A stretch of DNA of 64,000 nt from Pseudomaricurvus alkylphenolicus (GCF_011683955.1 NZ_JAAQPI010000027.1:1-64000), one strand, 5' to 3'; positions 9,315 to 17,770 are shown, numbered from the stretch's first letter. Notes: generated by a model not told the origin, from the sequence alone. Numbers and translations are program-made.

Positions 9315-10544
9315 TTACTGCCAGGGTTGAATCAGATTTGGCAGTTTGCCGATGCGGGGCAGGGAATGTTGCAGATCTCCGCTGGCAAGTTCGTAGGTAT
9401 CAAAACTCATGGTTGCGAGCCTGGTCAGGTATTCTCGCCCCTCAGCGAAGTAGAGCCAAAGACTGAACAAAAACGGAATCTGCAAGTCCACGCCCACCGC
9501 GTAGAGTTGCGCTTCCGGTCCCTGACTGATATTCATCCACAGGGCGGGGTGTTCCAGTTCAATGACCTGGACGCGTTTGTGACTGTCCAGGTCATATACC
9601 CAAACCTGATCCGTCGGATCTTCGAATTGTTCCGGTCCCCCCTGAATCATCAAGGCGTACAGGCGGCGACTGTCCTGGTGGATGGCCAGGTGCTGGAGGC
9701 CGGCTATGCGCCAGTTATCGTCCCGCTCATCTTGACTGACCAGAGACCAAGTGGGTGCTGCAGTCACATTGCCATCACGTGTTGTGAAAGCGTGCACATA
9801 ACCCTCCCGCGAAAGGTGGTACCAGGTATTTGCCAACCTCGCACCGCCTGCGGTGATGGGGTCAGCGGCCGGATCGAATACCGGGTCCCGGCGGATCTGT
9901 TTTTGCAACTGTCCTTGGTCGTCCAGCTGAATGCCCATAAAACTGCCGTCGGCGCAGACGACATTGAAGTCCCGGTTGCCCACGGCATAAATTTGGGTAC
10001 AGCCCGGGGTTTCAATTTCCGCGACAAAACGCCGTTGATCCAGGTCTACAACACTGATTGAAGTGGCCGGAGTCAGGTTCAGTACCAGCAGGAATTTTTC
10101 ATCGTCAGACAGCGAGCTAACACCCTGGGCTTTAACGGTGGTTGCCCGCTTGCTTGGTAACAGAACCTCGCCGGTGGGTTGCAGCGTTTTTGGATCGTAG
10201 AAAGTCACAACATCCGAGCGTTTGCCGTGGGTTCCACGGGAGAAGTGTGTTTCGGGCGAGATGATTTCATTGCGGGTTTTCGGCAAGACCACACCGCCAT
10301 ACCAGTAACCGGTGTTCAGCGCGCCTAGATATCTTCCCCGATCGACATCGACAAAGTGAACGCGTCCATCGATGGTATGGGGAATATTGGGGTCAGAAAT
10401 CGTTACGATATGGGCTTCCTGGCGAGAGGGAAGGATTTCATGTTTGCCGAGATCATCGACAGGTAGGTTGGCCATCACCGCTGAGGAAAACAGCGGTGCT
10501 ATCCAACAGAGAGGTATCAGGCTTTTGGCCCAAAAAGGTTTCAT
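9315..10544 (-). CDS. mauB: Amine dehydrogenase heavy (large) subunit
   Basis: 409 aa with a signal peptide (about 1-25) and repeated beta-propeller strands of the methylamine/aromatic amine dehydrogenase heavy chain (for example DGRVHFVDVDRGRYLGAL and the late segment QVWVYDLDSHKRVQVIEL). Two heavy and two light chains form the periplasmic enzyme; the heavy chain shapes substrate entry and docks the electron acceptor. It is the first gene of the leftward operon. The 237 bp upstream to 10781 must hold its promoter, but I could not pick one confidently. Confidence 0.9.
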   Translation of the reverse strand: MKPFWAKSLIPLCWIAPLFSSAVMANLPVDDLGKHEILPSRQEAHIVTISDPNIPHTIDGRVHFVDVDRGRYLGALNTGYWYGGVVLPKTRNEIISPETHFSRGTHGKRSDVVTFYDPKTLQPTGEVLLPSKRATTVKAQGVSSLSDDEKFLLVLNLTPATSISVVDLDQRRFVAEIETPGCTQIYAVGNRDFNVVCADGSFMGIQLDDQGQLQKQIRRDPVFDPAADPITAGGARLANTWYHLSREGYVHAFTTRDGNVTAAPTWSLVSQDERDDNWRIAGLQHLAIHQDSRRLYALMIQGGPEQFEDPTDQVWVYDLDSHKRVQVIELEHPALWMNISQGPEAQLYAVGVDLQIPFLFSLWLYFAEGREYLTRLATMSFDTYELASGDLQHSLPRIGKLPNLIQPWQ

Positions 10545-10781
10545 AGGCGCTTTCTCTGAGGTGAAAGATGGTTGCGAATACAGGTACTACTTTACGGATG
10601 GGCGGTTTGGTCGGCATGACCCTTTCAGACCAAAAATTGATCTTTTCAGACATGTAGTGCGATGAAATCTGGCACAAGTGTTCGTGCAAAGGTGCATTAG
10701 GCCGCGCCATCAGGGCTACAACCAATTGTCATTTGCTGACATAATGCGCGCTGGTTCCACTGATCGACTGCTGTTATTCAA

Positions 10782-11195
10782 ATGATTCATCGCCGATTCA
10801 AGACATTATTGGTGCTAAGCCTGCTACTGACCCTGGTCAGTCAGTCGCTATTGGCCTCGGCGATAATACTGTGCTCCCACACATCAGATCAGGCAATGGC
10901 GTCCACAATGGATCATGGCTTGATGAACCACGTTGCCGTGAGTCATGATGCTATGAATCATGAAACCATGAATCACAAAGCCATGAAATCCGGGAGTGGG
11001 GATCATGGCCCCATGCAAGACTGTTGTGACAAAGAGCAGTGCGCGGTCAGTTTGTGTTCACCCGGTAGTTCCATCGCCGTCGGATCCCTGGCTCAATTGC
11101 CATCAATGACAATGGGGCAGCTTGCTGTTGTCAGCTCCCAAGGTTTTCCTTCCTCTCTTTCCTCTACTCCGTATCGTCCTCCGATTGCCGGCTAA
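10782..11195 (+). CDS. Secreted Met/His-rich protein, probable metal-linked
   Basis: 137 aa with a signal peptide (about 1-26). The middle (about 38-82) carries repeated Met, His and Asp motifs such as MDHGLMNH, MNHETMNH and MKSGSGDHGP, followed by a CCDKEQC cluster. Such Met/His-rich stretches bind copper or silver. It lies immediately upstream of cusB and cusA on the same strand, so it is probably part of copper handling. I do not recognise a named family with certainty. Confidence 0.6.
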   Translation: MIHRRFKTLLVLSLLLTLVSQSLLASAIILCSHTSDQAMASTMDHGLMNHVAVSHDAMNHETMNHKAMKSGSGDHGPMQDCCDKEQCAVSLCSPGSSIAVGSLAQLPSMTMGQLAVVSSQGFPSSLSSTPYRPPIAG

Positions 11196-11283
11196 AGCAG
11201 GGCAATTGCGCCTGCAAAACGGTTAAAAAGTGAATTATCTGTTGTAACACAGTGTTTCATTGCGCTGTGGCTATGGAGGTACG

Positions 11284-12576
11284 ATGATTAGGTTGACGAC
11301 GCCGTTATCACGAATCACCGTGGGATGCTTATTGTTGATATTCCTCGGTGTCTTGTTTTATCGGTGGGAAGCGATTCCCTTAGACAGTTTGGTAGAAAAC
11401 TATCCCCGCCCGCAAGCTGACGAGCCAGAACCCTTATACTGGGTTGCTCCCATGGACCCGAATTTCCGACGCGACAAGCCCGGCAAATCCCCTATGGGAA
11501 TGGACTTGATACCGGTGTACCCATTGTCCGATAAAGTTGATGAAAGCCTGGTGAGTCTGACGCCGGGCGTACAAAACAACCTTGGGGTCCGCACGACAGT
11601 GGTTAAGCGGCAGCAACTGCCAACCACTATCCGCACCATGGGACAAGTGCACTACGATGAAGAGCAGCGGGTTCATATTCATCCGCGTGTCGAGGGATGG
11701 GTGGACCGGTTGTATGTCAAAGCAGCGGGTGATCCAGTCTTGAAAGGGGAGCCACTTTACGCCTTGTATTCACCGGAGCTTGTGAATGCGCAAGAAGATT
11801 TGCTACTGGCACTAAAGCGCAAGGATTTCGGGCTGATTCAGGCCGCCGAGAATCGGCTCCGGGCGTTGCAGATTGATGAATCTCATATTGCCCGGCTAAA
11901 GCATGACAAAAAAGTTCGCCAGACCCTCACCTTTTTTGTTCCACAAACCGGGGTCGTTGACAACCTGAACATTCGGGAAGGTTTTTTCGTCAAGCCCGGC
12001 ACCACTATGATGGCCGTGGCATCCTTGGATGACATCTGGGTGGAAGCGCAGGTGTACGAGCGGCAGTCGCCGCTCATTGCCGTTGGCCAAGAGGCAATCA
12101 TGACGTTGGACTATTTGCCCGGTCGACGTTGGCAGGGCAGAGTGGACTATGTCTACCCTTCATTAAATGCCGACACACGCACACTGCGAGTCCGCTTGCG
12201 GTTTAAAAATCCCCAAGGCGACCTCAAACCCGGTATGTTCGCTCAAATATCCATTTACCCGGATGCTCGTGAGAAAGCTCTGGTGGTGCCCTCTGAAGCT
12301 GTTATTCGAACCGGGAAGATGGACAGGGTTGTGAAAGCGTTGGGGCAGGGGCGCTTTCAATCGGTTGAAGTGAGGCTGGGAAGATGGGGGGATGATCAGG
12401 TAGAAGTTCTAAGAGGTCTGGAGGAGGGGGAGCAGATTGTCACGTCTGCACAATTCCTGTTGGATTCTGAATCGAATAAACGGGGTGGTTTACAGCGCTT
12501 GAACCGGGTGGAGGATCTCATATCAGCACCCCACCAACACCATTCAATGAATCATGGAGAACACCAGCATGATTGA
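11284..12576 (+). CDS. cusB: CusB-like RND efflux periplasmic adaptor
   Basis: 430 aa from the ATG at 11284, which follows GGAGG; an ATG at 11260 is in frame but lacks a ribosome site. It has an N-terminal membrane anchor, a heavy-metal-binding domain (YWVAPMDPNF...GKSPMGMDLIPVY), then the lipoyl/beta-barrel adaptor regions with LYSPELVNAQEDLL. It links inner membrane CusA to an outer membrane channel for Cu(I)/Ag(I) export. The C terminus (QHHSMNHGEHQHD) is again Met/His-rich. It overlaps cusA by 8 bp. Confidence 0.9.
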   Translation: MIRLTTPLSRITVGCLLLIFLGVLFYRWEAIPLDSLVENYPRPQADEPEPLYWVAPMDPNFRRDKPGKSPMGMDLIPVYPLSDKVDESLVSLTPGVQNNLGVRTTVVKRQQLPTTIRTMGQVHYDEEQRVHIHPRVEGWVDRLYVKAAGDPVLKGEPLYALYSPELVNAQEDLLLALKRKDFGLIQAAENRLRALQIDESHIARLKHDKKVRQTLTFFVPQTGVVDNLNIREGFFVKPGTTMMAVASLDDIWVEAQVYERQSPLIAVGQEAIMTLDYLPGRRWQGRVDYVYPSLNADTRTLRVRLRFKNPQGDLKPGMFAQISIYPDAREKALVVPSEAVIRTGKMDRVVKALGQGRFQSVEVRLGRWGDDQVEVLRGLEEGEQIVTSAQFLLDSESNKRGGLQRLNRVEDLISAPHQHHSMNHGEHQHD

Positions 12577-15500
12577 GTCCGTGATTCGATGGTCGATCGC
12601 CAACCGCTTTTTCGTATTGCTGGCTACCTTTGCCATTGTCATTGGTGGGCTCTATGCCGTCAGACACACGCCGGTGGACGCGATTCCAGACTTGTCAGAC
12701 GTACAGGTCATCGTAAAAACCCGTTACCCGGGGCAGGCACCACAGGTGGTTGAGGATCAGGTGACTTATCCTCTGACGACAGCGATGTTGTCAGTGCCAG
12801 GTGCGGTAACCGTTCGAGGCTATTCGTTTTTTGGCGATTCCTATGTCTACGTTATTTTTGATGAGGACACCGATTTGTACTGGGCCCGTTCGAGGGTACT
12901 GGAGTACCTGAGTCAGGTCGCCCCTTCATTGCCTGAAACGGCACGTCCTCAGTTGGGACCGGACGCCACGGGCGTAGGCTGGGTATTTCTCTACGCATTG
13001 GTGGATCGCAGTGGTAAGCATGATCTCAGTCAACTGCGTTCATTGCAGGACTGGTTCTTAAAGTACGAATTACAGAGCATTCCCGGCGTATCCGAAGTGG
13101 CAACAGTTGGGGGGATGGTCAAGCAATACCAAGTGACGGTGCATCCGGAAAAGTTACGAGCCTTCGGCATTCCGCTGGCTCACATTCAGATGGCCATTCA
13201 GCAAGCCAACCAGGAAGTGGGGGCCTCGGTGGTGGAAATGGCTGAGGCTGAATACATGGTGAGGGCTTCCGGCTATCTCAATAGTCTCTCCGATCTCGCC
13301 AATATTCCTCTTGGCGCCAGTGCAGAGGGTACTCCATTGAGGTTGCAGGATGTTGCCGATATCACGCTGGGTCCACAGATGCGACGGGGCATTGCAGAAC
13401 TCAATGGCGAGGGTGAAACCGTGGGAGGCGTGGTGGTTATGCGCTCCGGCGAAAACGCCCAGACCACTATTGATTCGGTCAAGGCTAAACTGGAACAGCT
13501 GCGGCGCGGGCTTCCAGCCGGTGTAGAGATTGTTACCGTTTACGATCGCTCCAGTCTTATCGACAGAGCGGTGAAGAACCTGTGGTCAAAGCTACTGCAG
13601 GAATTTGCGGTCGTGGCATTGGTATGCGTGATCTTTCTATTGCACGTGCGCTCTTCCCTGGTCGCTATTATCAGCCTGCCTGTGGGAATTCTGGCAGCCT
13701 TTATTGTCATGAAGGTTCAGGGGATCAATGCCAATATTATGTCCCTGGGGGGGATCGCCATTGCCATTGGGGCGATGATCGATGGTGCAATTGTCATGAT
13801 AGAAAACATGCACAAGCACATGGAAGACAAGCGGTTGACCCCTGAAAACCGTTGGCGTGTTGTCGCGGATTCCGCGACCGAAGTCGGGCCTGCCTTGTTC
13901 TTCAGTCTGTTGATTATCACGGTGAGTTTTCTGCCAGTGTTTACCTTGCAAGCACAGGAAGGGCGACTGTTTTCACCCTTGGCCTTTACCAAGACCTACG
14001 CCATGGCGGCAGCGGCGGCACTGGCAATAACACTGGTACCTGTGTTGATGGGTTATTTTATTCGCGGCAAGGTGATTTCAGAACAGACAAACCCTATCAA
14101 CCGATGGCTGACCAAGGCCTATTTACCTGTGCTACGAGTGGTGTTGACCTATCCCAAGTCGACACTGCTCGTCGCTTTGGTGCTCTTGTCCACCAGTCTG
14201 TGGCCATTGCAACGAACGGGTAGCGAGTTTATTCCACCGTTGGATGAAGGGGACTTGATGTATATGCCCACGACCTATCCAGGTATTTCGATAGGAAAGG
14301 CTCGCCAGTTGCTCCAGCAGACAGACCAGCTTATTCGCACAGTACCGGAGGTAAAGAATGTATTCGGTAAAATAGGGCGGGCCGAAACAGCGACAGATCC
14401 GGCCCCTTTGACAATGATTGAAACCTTTATTCAGCTTAAGGATCGCAGCCAGTGGCGGCCGGGAGTGACCTCGGAATCACTGCAGCGTGAACTCGACTCC
14501 CTGATACAGTTTCCTGGATTGACCAACGCCTGGGTAATGCCAATAAAGACCCGCATTGACATGTTGGCAACCGGAATTAAAACCCCGGTGGGTATCAAGG
14601 TGGCAGGTACAGATCTGAAGGTTATCCAGAATATTGGCGAACGACTGGAATCGCTGCTGAAAGATATGCCCGGTACAGCCTCCGTCTATTCCGAACGGGT
14701 TGCTGGGGGACGCTACATCAAAGTGGATATTGATCGTGTGAAGGCCAGTCGATACGGGTTAAATGTATCGGATATCCAGCAGGTCATTGCCGCGGCAGTT
14801 GGAGGTAGAAACGTTACCCAAACCATTGAGGGACGAGAGCGTTATCCGGTTAATCTGCGTTACCCACAATCTTATCGGGACTCGCCGGAGCAATTACGGC
14901 TCCTGCCTATTGTGACTCCTAATGGGATGCACATTGCACTGGGAGATGTGTCCAAGGTCACTATTGAGGACGGACCTCCAAGTATCAAGAGTGAGAACGC
15001 CAGAATCAATGGTTGGACCCTTGTGGATATTGAGGGCGCTAATTTGGGCGGTTACGTCGACCGGGCCAGGGCTAAGGTTGACGCCGAGCTGAAATTGCCT
15101 CCCGGGTATTCAATCAGCTGGTCTGGCCAATATGAGTACATGTTACGGGCCAAAGAGCGTCTAGCCTATGTGTTGCCGTTGACTCTGGTCATTATCGCTG
15201 TATTGCTGTACCTGCATTTTCAGAGTTTCAAAGAGGTATTGTTATTGATGGCTAGTTTGCCTTTTGCAACGCTTGGCAGTCTGTGGCTGATTTATTTGCT
15301 TGATTTTAACTTCTCAATCGCCGTGGGTGTGGGATTTATTGCATTGGCCGGTGTGGCAGTAGAGATCAGCGTGATAATGCTGGTTTACCTTAATCAAGCA
15401 CTGGCGGGCATGAGGGGCCAAACAGATGAAGAGCTTAAACTTGCTATTCTGCAGGGAGCCGGATTGAGGGTGAGACCCGTGGTCATGACCGCTGCGGCCA

Positions 15501-15658
15501 TCATCGTTGGTCTGTTGCCGATTATTCGGGGAACGGGAACCGGTTCTGAAGTCATGAGCCGGATTGCCGCGCCTATGGTCGGTGGTATGGTGAGCGCGGT
15601 ATTGTTGACGTTAGTGGTATTACCTGCGGTTTTTTATCTCTGGAAACAGCCTCGATAA
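12569..15658 (+). CDS. cusA: CusA-like heavy metal RND transporter
   Basis: 1029 aa from the ATG at 12569 (GGAG 8 bases upstream), an inner membrane RND pump. The heavy-metal RND signature is present in GAMIDGAIVMIENMHKH. The three periplasmic methionines that relay Cu(I)/Ag(I) in CusA appear conserved in DLMYMPTTYPG, APLTMIETF and RIDMLATGI, so monovalent copper/silver is favoured over divalent zinc/cobalt/cadmium. No cusC outer membrane channel or cusF is adjacent, so another channel must serve the complex. Confidence 0.93.
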   Translation: MIESVIRWSIANRFFVLLATFAIVIGGLYAVRHTPVDAIPDLSDVQVIVKTRYPGQAPQVVEDQVTYPLTTAMLSVPGAVTVRGYSFFGDSYVYVIFDEDTDLYWARSRVLEYLSQVAPSLPETARPQLGPDATGVGWVFLYALVDRSGKHDLSQLRSLQDWFLKYELQSIPGVSEVATVGGMVKQYQVTVHPEKLRAFGIPLAHIQMAIQQANQEVGASVVEMAEAEYMVRASGYLNSLSDLANIPLGASAEGTPLRLQDVADITLGPQMRRGIAELNGEGETVGGVVVMRSGENAQTTIDSVKAKLEQLRRGLPAGVEIVTVYDRSSLIDRAVKNLWSKLLQEFAVVALVCVIFLLHVRSSLVAIISLPVGILAAFIVMKVQGINANIMSLGGIAIAIGAMIDGAIVMIENMHKHMEDKRLTPENRWRVVADSATEVGPALFFSLLIITVSFLPVFTLQAQEGRLFSPLAFTKTYAMAAAAALAITLVPVLMGYFIRGKVISEQTNPINRWLTKAYLPVLRVVLTYPKSTLLVALVLLSTSLWPLQRTGSEFIPPLDEGDLMYMPTTYPGISIGKARQLLQQTDQLIRTVPEVKNVFGKIGRAETATDPAPLTMIETFIQLKDRSQWRPGVTSESLQRELDSLIQFPGLTNAWVMPIKTRIDMLATGIKTPVGIKVAGTDLKVIQNIGERLESLLKDMPGTASVYSERVAGGRYIKVDIDRVKASRYGLNVSDIQQVIAAAVGGRNVTQTIEGRERYPVNLRYPQSYRDSPEQLRLLPIVTPNGMHIALGDVSKVTIEDGPPSIKSENARINGWTLVDIEGANLGGYVDRARAKVDAELKLPPGYSISWSGQYEYMLRAKERLAYVLPLTLVIIAVLLYLHFQSFKEVLLLMASLPFATLGSLWLIYLLDFNFSIAVGVGFIALAGVAVEISVIMLVYLNQALAGMRGQTDEELKLAILQGAGLRVRPVVMTAAAIIVGLLPIIRGTGTGSEVMSRIAAPMVGGMVSAVLLTLVVLPAVFYLWKQPR

Positions 15659-15675
15659 ACAGCGTACTTACTAAT

Positions 15676-15705
15676 CCTTTATCCTCGAAATCACCGGGGA
15701 TAAGG
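15676..15705 (+). terminator. Possible terminator after cusA
   Basis: CCTTTATCC and GGATAAGG form a hairpin 18 bp after the cusA stop. There is one bulged T and no T-run, so this is weak. Confidence 0.3.
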
Positions 15706-15748
15706 GGCCAGGCGCTATCCAGCAAAACTATATCCGACAACGCCTATA

Positions 15749-15776
15749 ATTTAACATAATATACATTTTGCAGCGC
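15749..15776 (-). other. dif-like XerCD recombination site 1 (left edge of provirus 1)
   Basis: Read on the minus strand: XerC-side arm GCGCTGCAAAA (degenerate), centre TGTATA, XerD arm TTATGTTAAAT (perfect dif arm). The centre and XerD arm touch the chromosomal left flank. It encodes the last codons of the overlapping repressor gene. See findings for reconstruction of the original dif. Confidence 0.75.
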
Positions 15777-16074
15777 TTTCTAGGCCGCCATTTTCCTCTA
15801 TCATTTCCGCTTCCTTTTCGGCCAGAACCTCAAATACGGCACTGCCCATAAGGCGCTCTGTCTCGAGGCAGTATTCGATGAATTTTTCCTCAACCCCCAG
15901 TAACTGCGCGGCTTTCCGGCCGATTTCGTTATTCATAACTGAGCCTCGAGCACGCCAGCCATTGATGGTGCTGGTACTGATTCCAAGCTCTTTTGCCACT
16001 CGGTAATCTGTCCAATTATTGAGCTCTCTGAGGGTGTCAACGATCTTCACGGTGGTGATGATGTCTTGATTCAT
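15751..16074 (-). CDS. Provirus 1 helix-turn-helix repressor (DUF3693-like)
   Basis: 107 aa. Residues 15-50 form a phage-type helix-turn-helix (NWTDYRVAKELGISTSTING, then WRARGSVMNNEIGRKAAQLLG), the layout seen in small repressors of filamentous and other dif-integrated phages. It is divergent from the early operon, so it probably represses it from the 261 bp region between. Its last five codons (KCILC) and stop lie inside the dif-like site, so the C terminus is created by integration. It shares layout with the provirus 2 repressor (27217-27567) but is strongly diverged. Confidence 0.75.
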   Translation of the reverse strand: MNQDIITTVKIVDTLRELNNWTDYRVAKELGISTSTINGWRARGSVMNNEIGRKAAQLLGVEEKFIEYCLETERLMGSAVFEVLAEKEAEMIEENGGLESAAKCILC

Positions 16075-16147
16075 GGTTTGCAGCCTTTGATCAATTTCTA
16101 GCCCGAATTATAGGTTTTAATACGCAGTTCTGCGATATTGCGCCGCG

Positions 16148-16176
16148 TTGAACATTGCACAGCTCTGAGCAATACT
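16148..16176 (+). promoter_or_regulatory. Candidate early promoter with overlapping inverted repeat, provirus 1
   Basis: TTGAAC (16148-16153), 17 bp spacer, AATACT (16171-16176). The inverted repeat ATTGC...GCAAT (16154-16173) lies inside the spacer and could be the repressor operator. Confidence 0.35.
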
Positions 16177-16265
16177 CGCCCCCGCATTGCTTGAATGCCT
16201 CCCTCACCTCCGGTTTGCAGCCTTAGTGAGGTGAGGAAGGACTTTAGGCGTGTGCCTCCCCCGGC

Positions 16266-16292
16266 GGCCGGTAAGGGTAGCTCCCCCCGGCC
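16266..16292 (+). promoter_or_regulatory. Conserved leader hairpin, provirus 1
   Basis: GGCCGG (16266-16271) and CCGGCC (16287-16292) enclose TAAGGGTAGCTCCCC. The same sequence recurs at 27727-27753 in provirus 2, in each case about 45 bp before the first early gene, although the surrounding early regions are otherwise dissimilar. Possible leader RNA structure. Confidence 0.45.
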
Positions 16293-16335
16293 AACTTTAA
16301 ACAGGGGGAGTTAACCAACAACCGGGGAAGACACA

Positions 16336-16581
16336 ATGAACATACCTACCTGTACGACCGCTGAACAAGATTTCCTTACGACTACCTTTCCACCGCATCG
16401 GGTTAGAGACCTGATTGCAAAGAGCACGGCAATTACCGAGCTTCGCGAAAGGATTGCCAGCGACAAGAATGTAATTCTCAATCCTGAATTCGCCGAAGAA
16501 TTCCGCCAGGCAAAAGCCGCTTATCAAATTTGTTGCGAGAGTATCGCGCACTGGGTATTTCTTGAGGCCACTGACCGTTGA
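16336..16581 (+). CDS. Provirus 1 early protein, unknown
   Basis: 81 aa, mostly helical, with two adjacent cysteines (YQICCES). No family recognised. It is the first gene of the early operon and its TGA overlaps the TTG start of the initiator gene. At the same place provirus 2 has two different small genes, so this is a variable early or immunity position. Confidence 0.6.
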   Translation: MNIPTCTTAEQDFLTTTFPPHRVRDLIAKSTAITELRERIASDKNVILNPEFAEEFRQAKAAYQICCESIAHWVFLEATDR

Positions 16582-17288
16582 AAGAAATCACCGGCAACCG
16601 TTGCGGCCATAACCCCGCGTCACTGCGCCTTTGCGATGTTGCAAAACGTGGGCGCGGTGGTCAGGCTCCGGTGATCAGTACGATTTCCTCTTATCTCGGT
16701 CAGGCCGCGAAGTTTCGCAACCGTCTAAAGACTTGGCAGAACATGAACGGTAACGGTCGCGGCCGCCGCTCCGAAATCCGCGAAGCCATGGCTGCTGTGA
16801 TGCAGTTTCTTATCGCAAAAGAATTTCAACTGGATAGCCGTCGCTGCGCAAAGAAGAAAGACGGTTATCATCAAGCGATCGACGCCGAGCTGATCGCAAT
16901 ACAGATTTCCCGATCCGCTTCCTGGAAGGGCCGCCCGCCAATGTCGGTAGGGCGCGTGCGCGCTGTTATTACCGAGTTTAAACAGTGTGGCTATATCGAG
17001 TTGTCCCACCAGCAGAAGCGACAGCTGCCTAATGGGCTCTGGCAGAGTAGCCCGAAGGTGATCCAGTTCACCAAGCGTTTTTTCCTGGAGCTAGGTGGTA
17101 GGAAACTGTGGCGCTCTATCGCCAAGATCGGTATGGATCGTGCCGAAAAGCTTCTCGATCGCTACCGCCGCCTGGATGAGGAAACAGCCAGCGCCATGAT
17201 GGCGGGATACTTCAAGTTAACACGCATCTTCTCGCCGCGTCAGGCCGCCAACAGGCCGCCCGATCGGCAACCGGTACCTCTTATCTAG
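16578..17288 (+). CDS. Provirus 1 replication initiator, winged-helix RepA-like
   Basis: 236 aa from a TTG overlapping the upstream stop (TTGA). The middle has a winged-helix pattern (MSVGRVRAVITEFKQCGYIE, then SSPKVIQFTKRFFLELGG) like the second domain of IncFII-type RepA initiators; a basic N-terminal region precedes it. No HUH endonuclease motif or catalytic tyrosine signature is visible, so it differs from the rolling-circle initiator of PM2. The DnaA boxes about 150 bp downstream fit theta replication. Inference from layout; homologous to 28214-28927. Confidence 0.6.
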   Translation: MKEITGNRCGHNPASLRLCDVAKRGRGGQAPVISTISSYLGQAAKFRNRLKTWQNMNGNGRGRRSEIREAMAAVMQFLIAKEFQLDSRRCAKKKDGYHQAIDAELIAIQISRSASWKGRPPMSVGRVRAVITEFKQCGYIELSHQQKRQLPNGLWQSSPKVIQFTKRFFLELGGRKLWRSIAKIGMDRAEKLLDRYRRLDEETASAMMAGYFKLTRIFSPRQAANRPPDRQPVPLI

Positions 17289-17308
17289 CACTCCCCCTAA
17301 GTACGCTT

Positions 17309-17335
17309 AGCGGCCCTCTGTGGCCGCTTTTTTTT
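17309..17335 (+). terminator. Intrinsic terminator after initiator gene, provirus 1
   Basis: AGCGGCC/GGCCGCT hairpin followed by a run of eight T. The equivalent hairpin is at 28954-28979. Confidence 0.9.
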
Positions 17336-17339
17336 GCCT

Positions 17340-17741
17340 GCAGGTTTTTCACCGCGAATACAACCCATTCAGGTGCAGTTAGCGTCGCTAACTGCAGTAC
17401 AGTGATAATGGATCTCATCTTGCCTGTGGGTTATCCCCAGTTTCTGTGGATAAGGCAGTGGGTAAGGCGGTGCATAGGAAAATGTAGTTGCGTTAAGTCC
17501 TAATTCGGTAAGTCCCTACCTATACCGTCGATACTACGTAATAAGATTAACCATCTATTAAGCCAGATCCCTGGCTTAATACTGATATCACCTTACGGTG
17601 ATCAAAAAATGCCCACGCAAGCGTGGATGACTCTTTGTTGGTGCGCTCTGGACCTATAGGTTACTCACCTGGACAGGATCGGATCAGAGAGGACGAGGGC
17701 AAGGGTTTATCAGTGATAAAGCTTGTCACAATCGGAGAGAT
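17340..17741. other. Origin-like structured non-coding region, provirus 1
   Basis: No gene fits here. It holds TTATCCCCA (17431-17439) and TGTGGATAA (17445-17453; perfect DnaA box in reverse), then three hairpins: ATTAAGCCAG/CTGGCTTAAT (17557-17580), ATCACC-TTAC-GGTGAT (17587-17602) and CCACGC-AA-GCGTGG (17613-17626). ACCTATAGGT (17652-17661) and TTTATCA-G-TGATAAA (17706-17720) are further palindromes. The same order is kept in provirus 2, with compensatory stem changes. Best reading: replication origin plus regulatory sites for the late promoter. Confidence 0.6.
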
Positions 17742-17770
17742 TTGGACCTGTAGGTACAATGTGCTATAAC
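17742..17770 (+). promoter_or_regulatory. Candidate late (structural) promoter, provirus 1
   Basis: TTGGAC (17742-17747), exactly 17 bp, TATAAC (17765-17770), about 45 bp before the first late gene. The spacer and -35 box contain a near-palindrome TTGGACCT-GT-AGGTACAA, perfect in provirus 2, suggesting an operator laid over the promoter. Confidence 0.65.
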
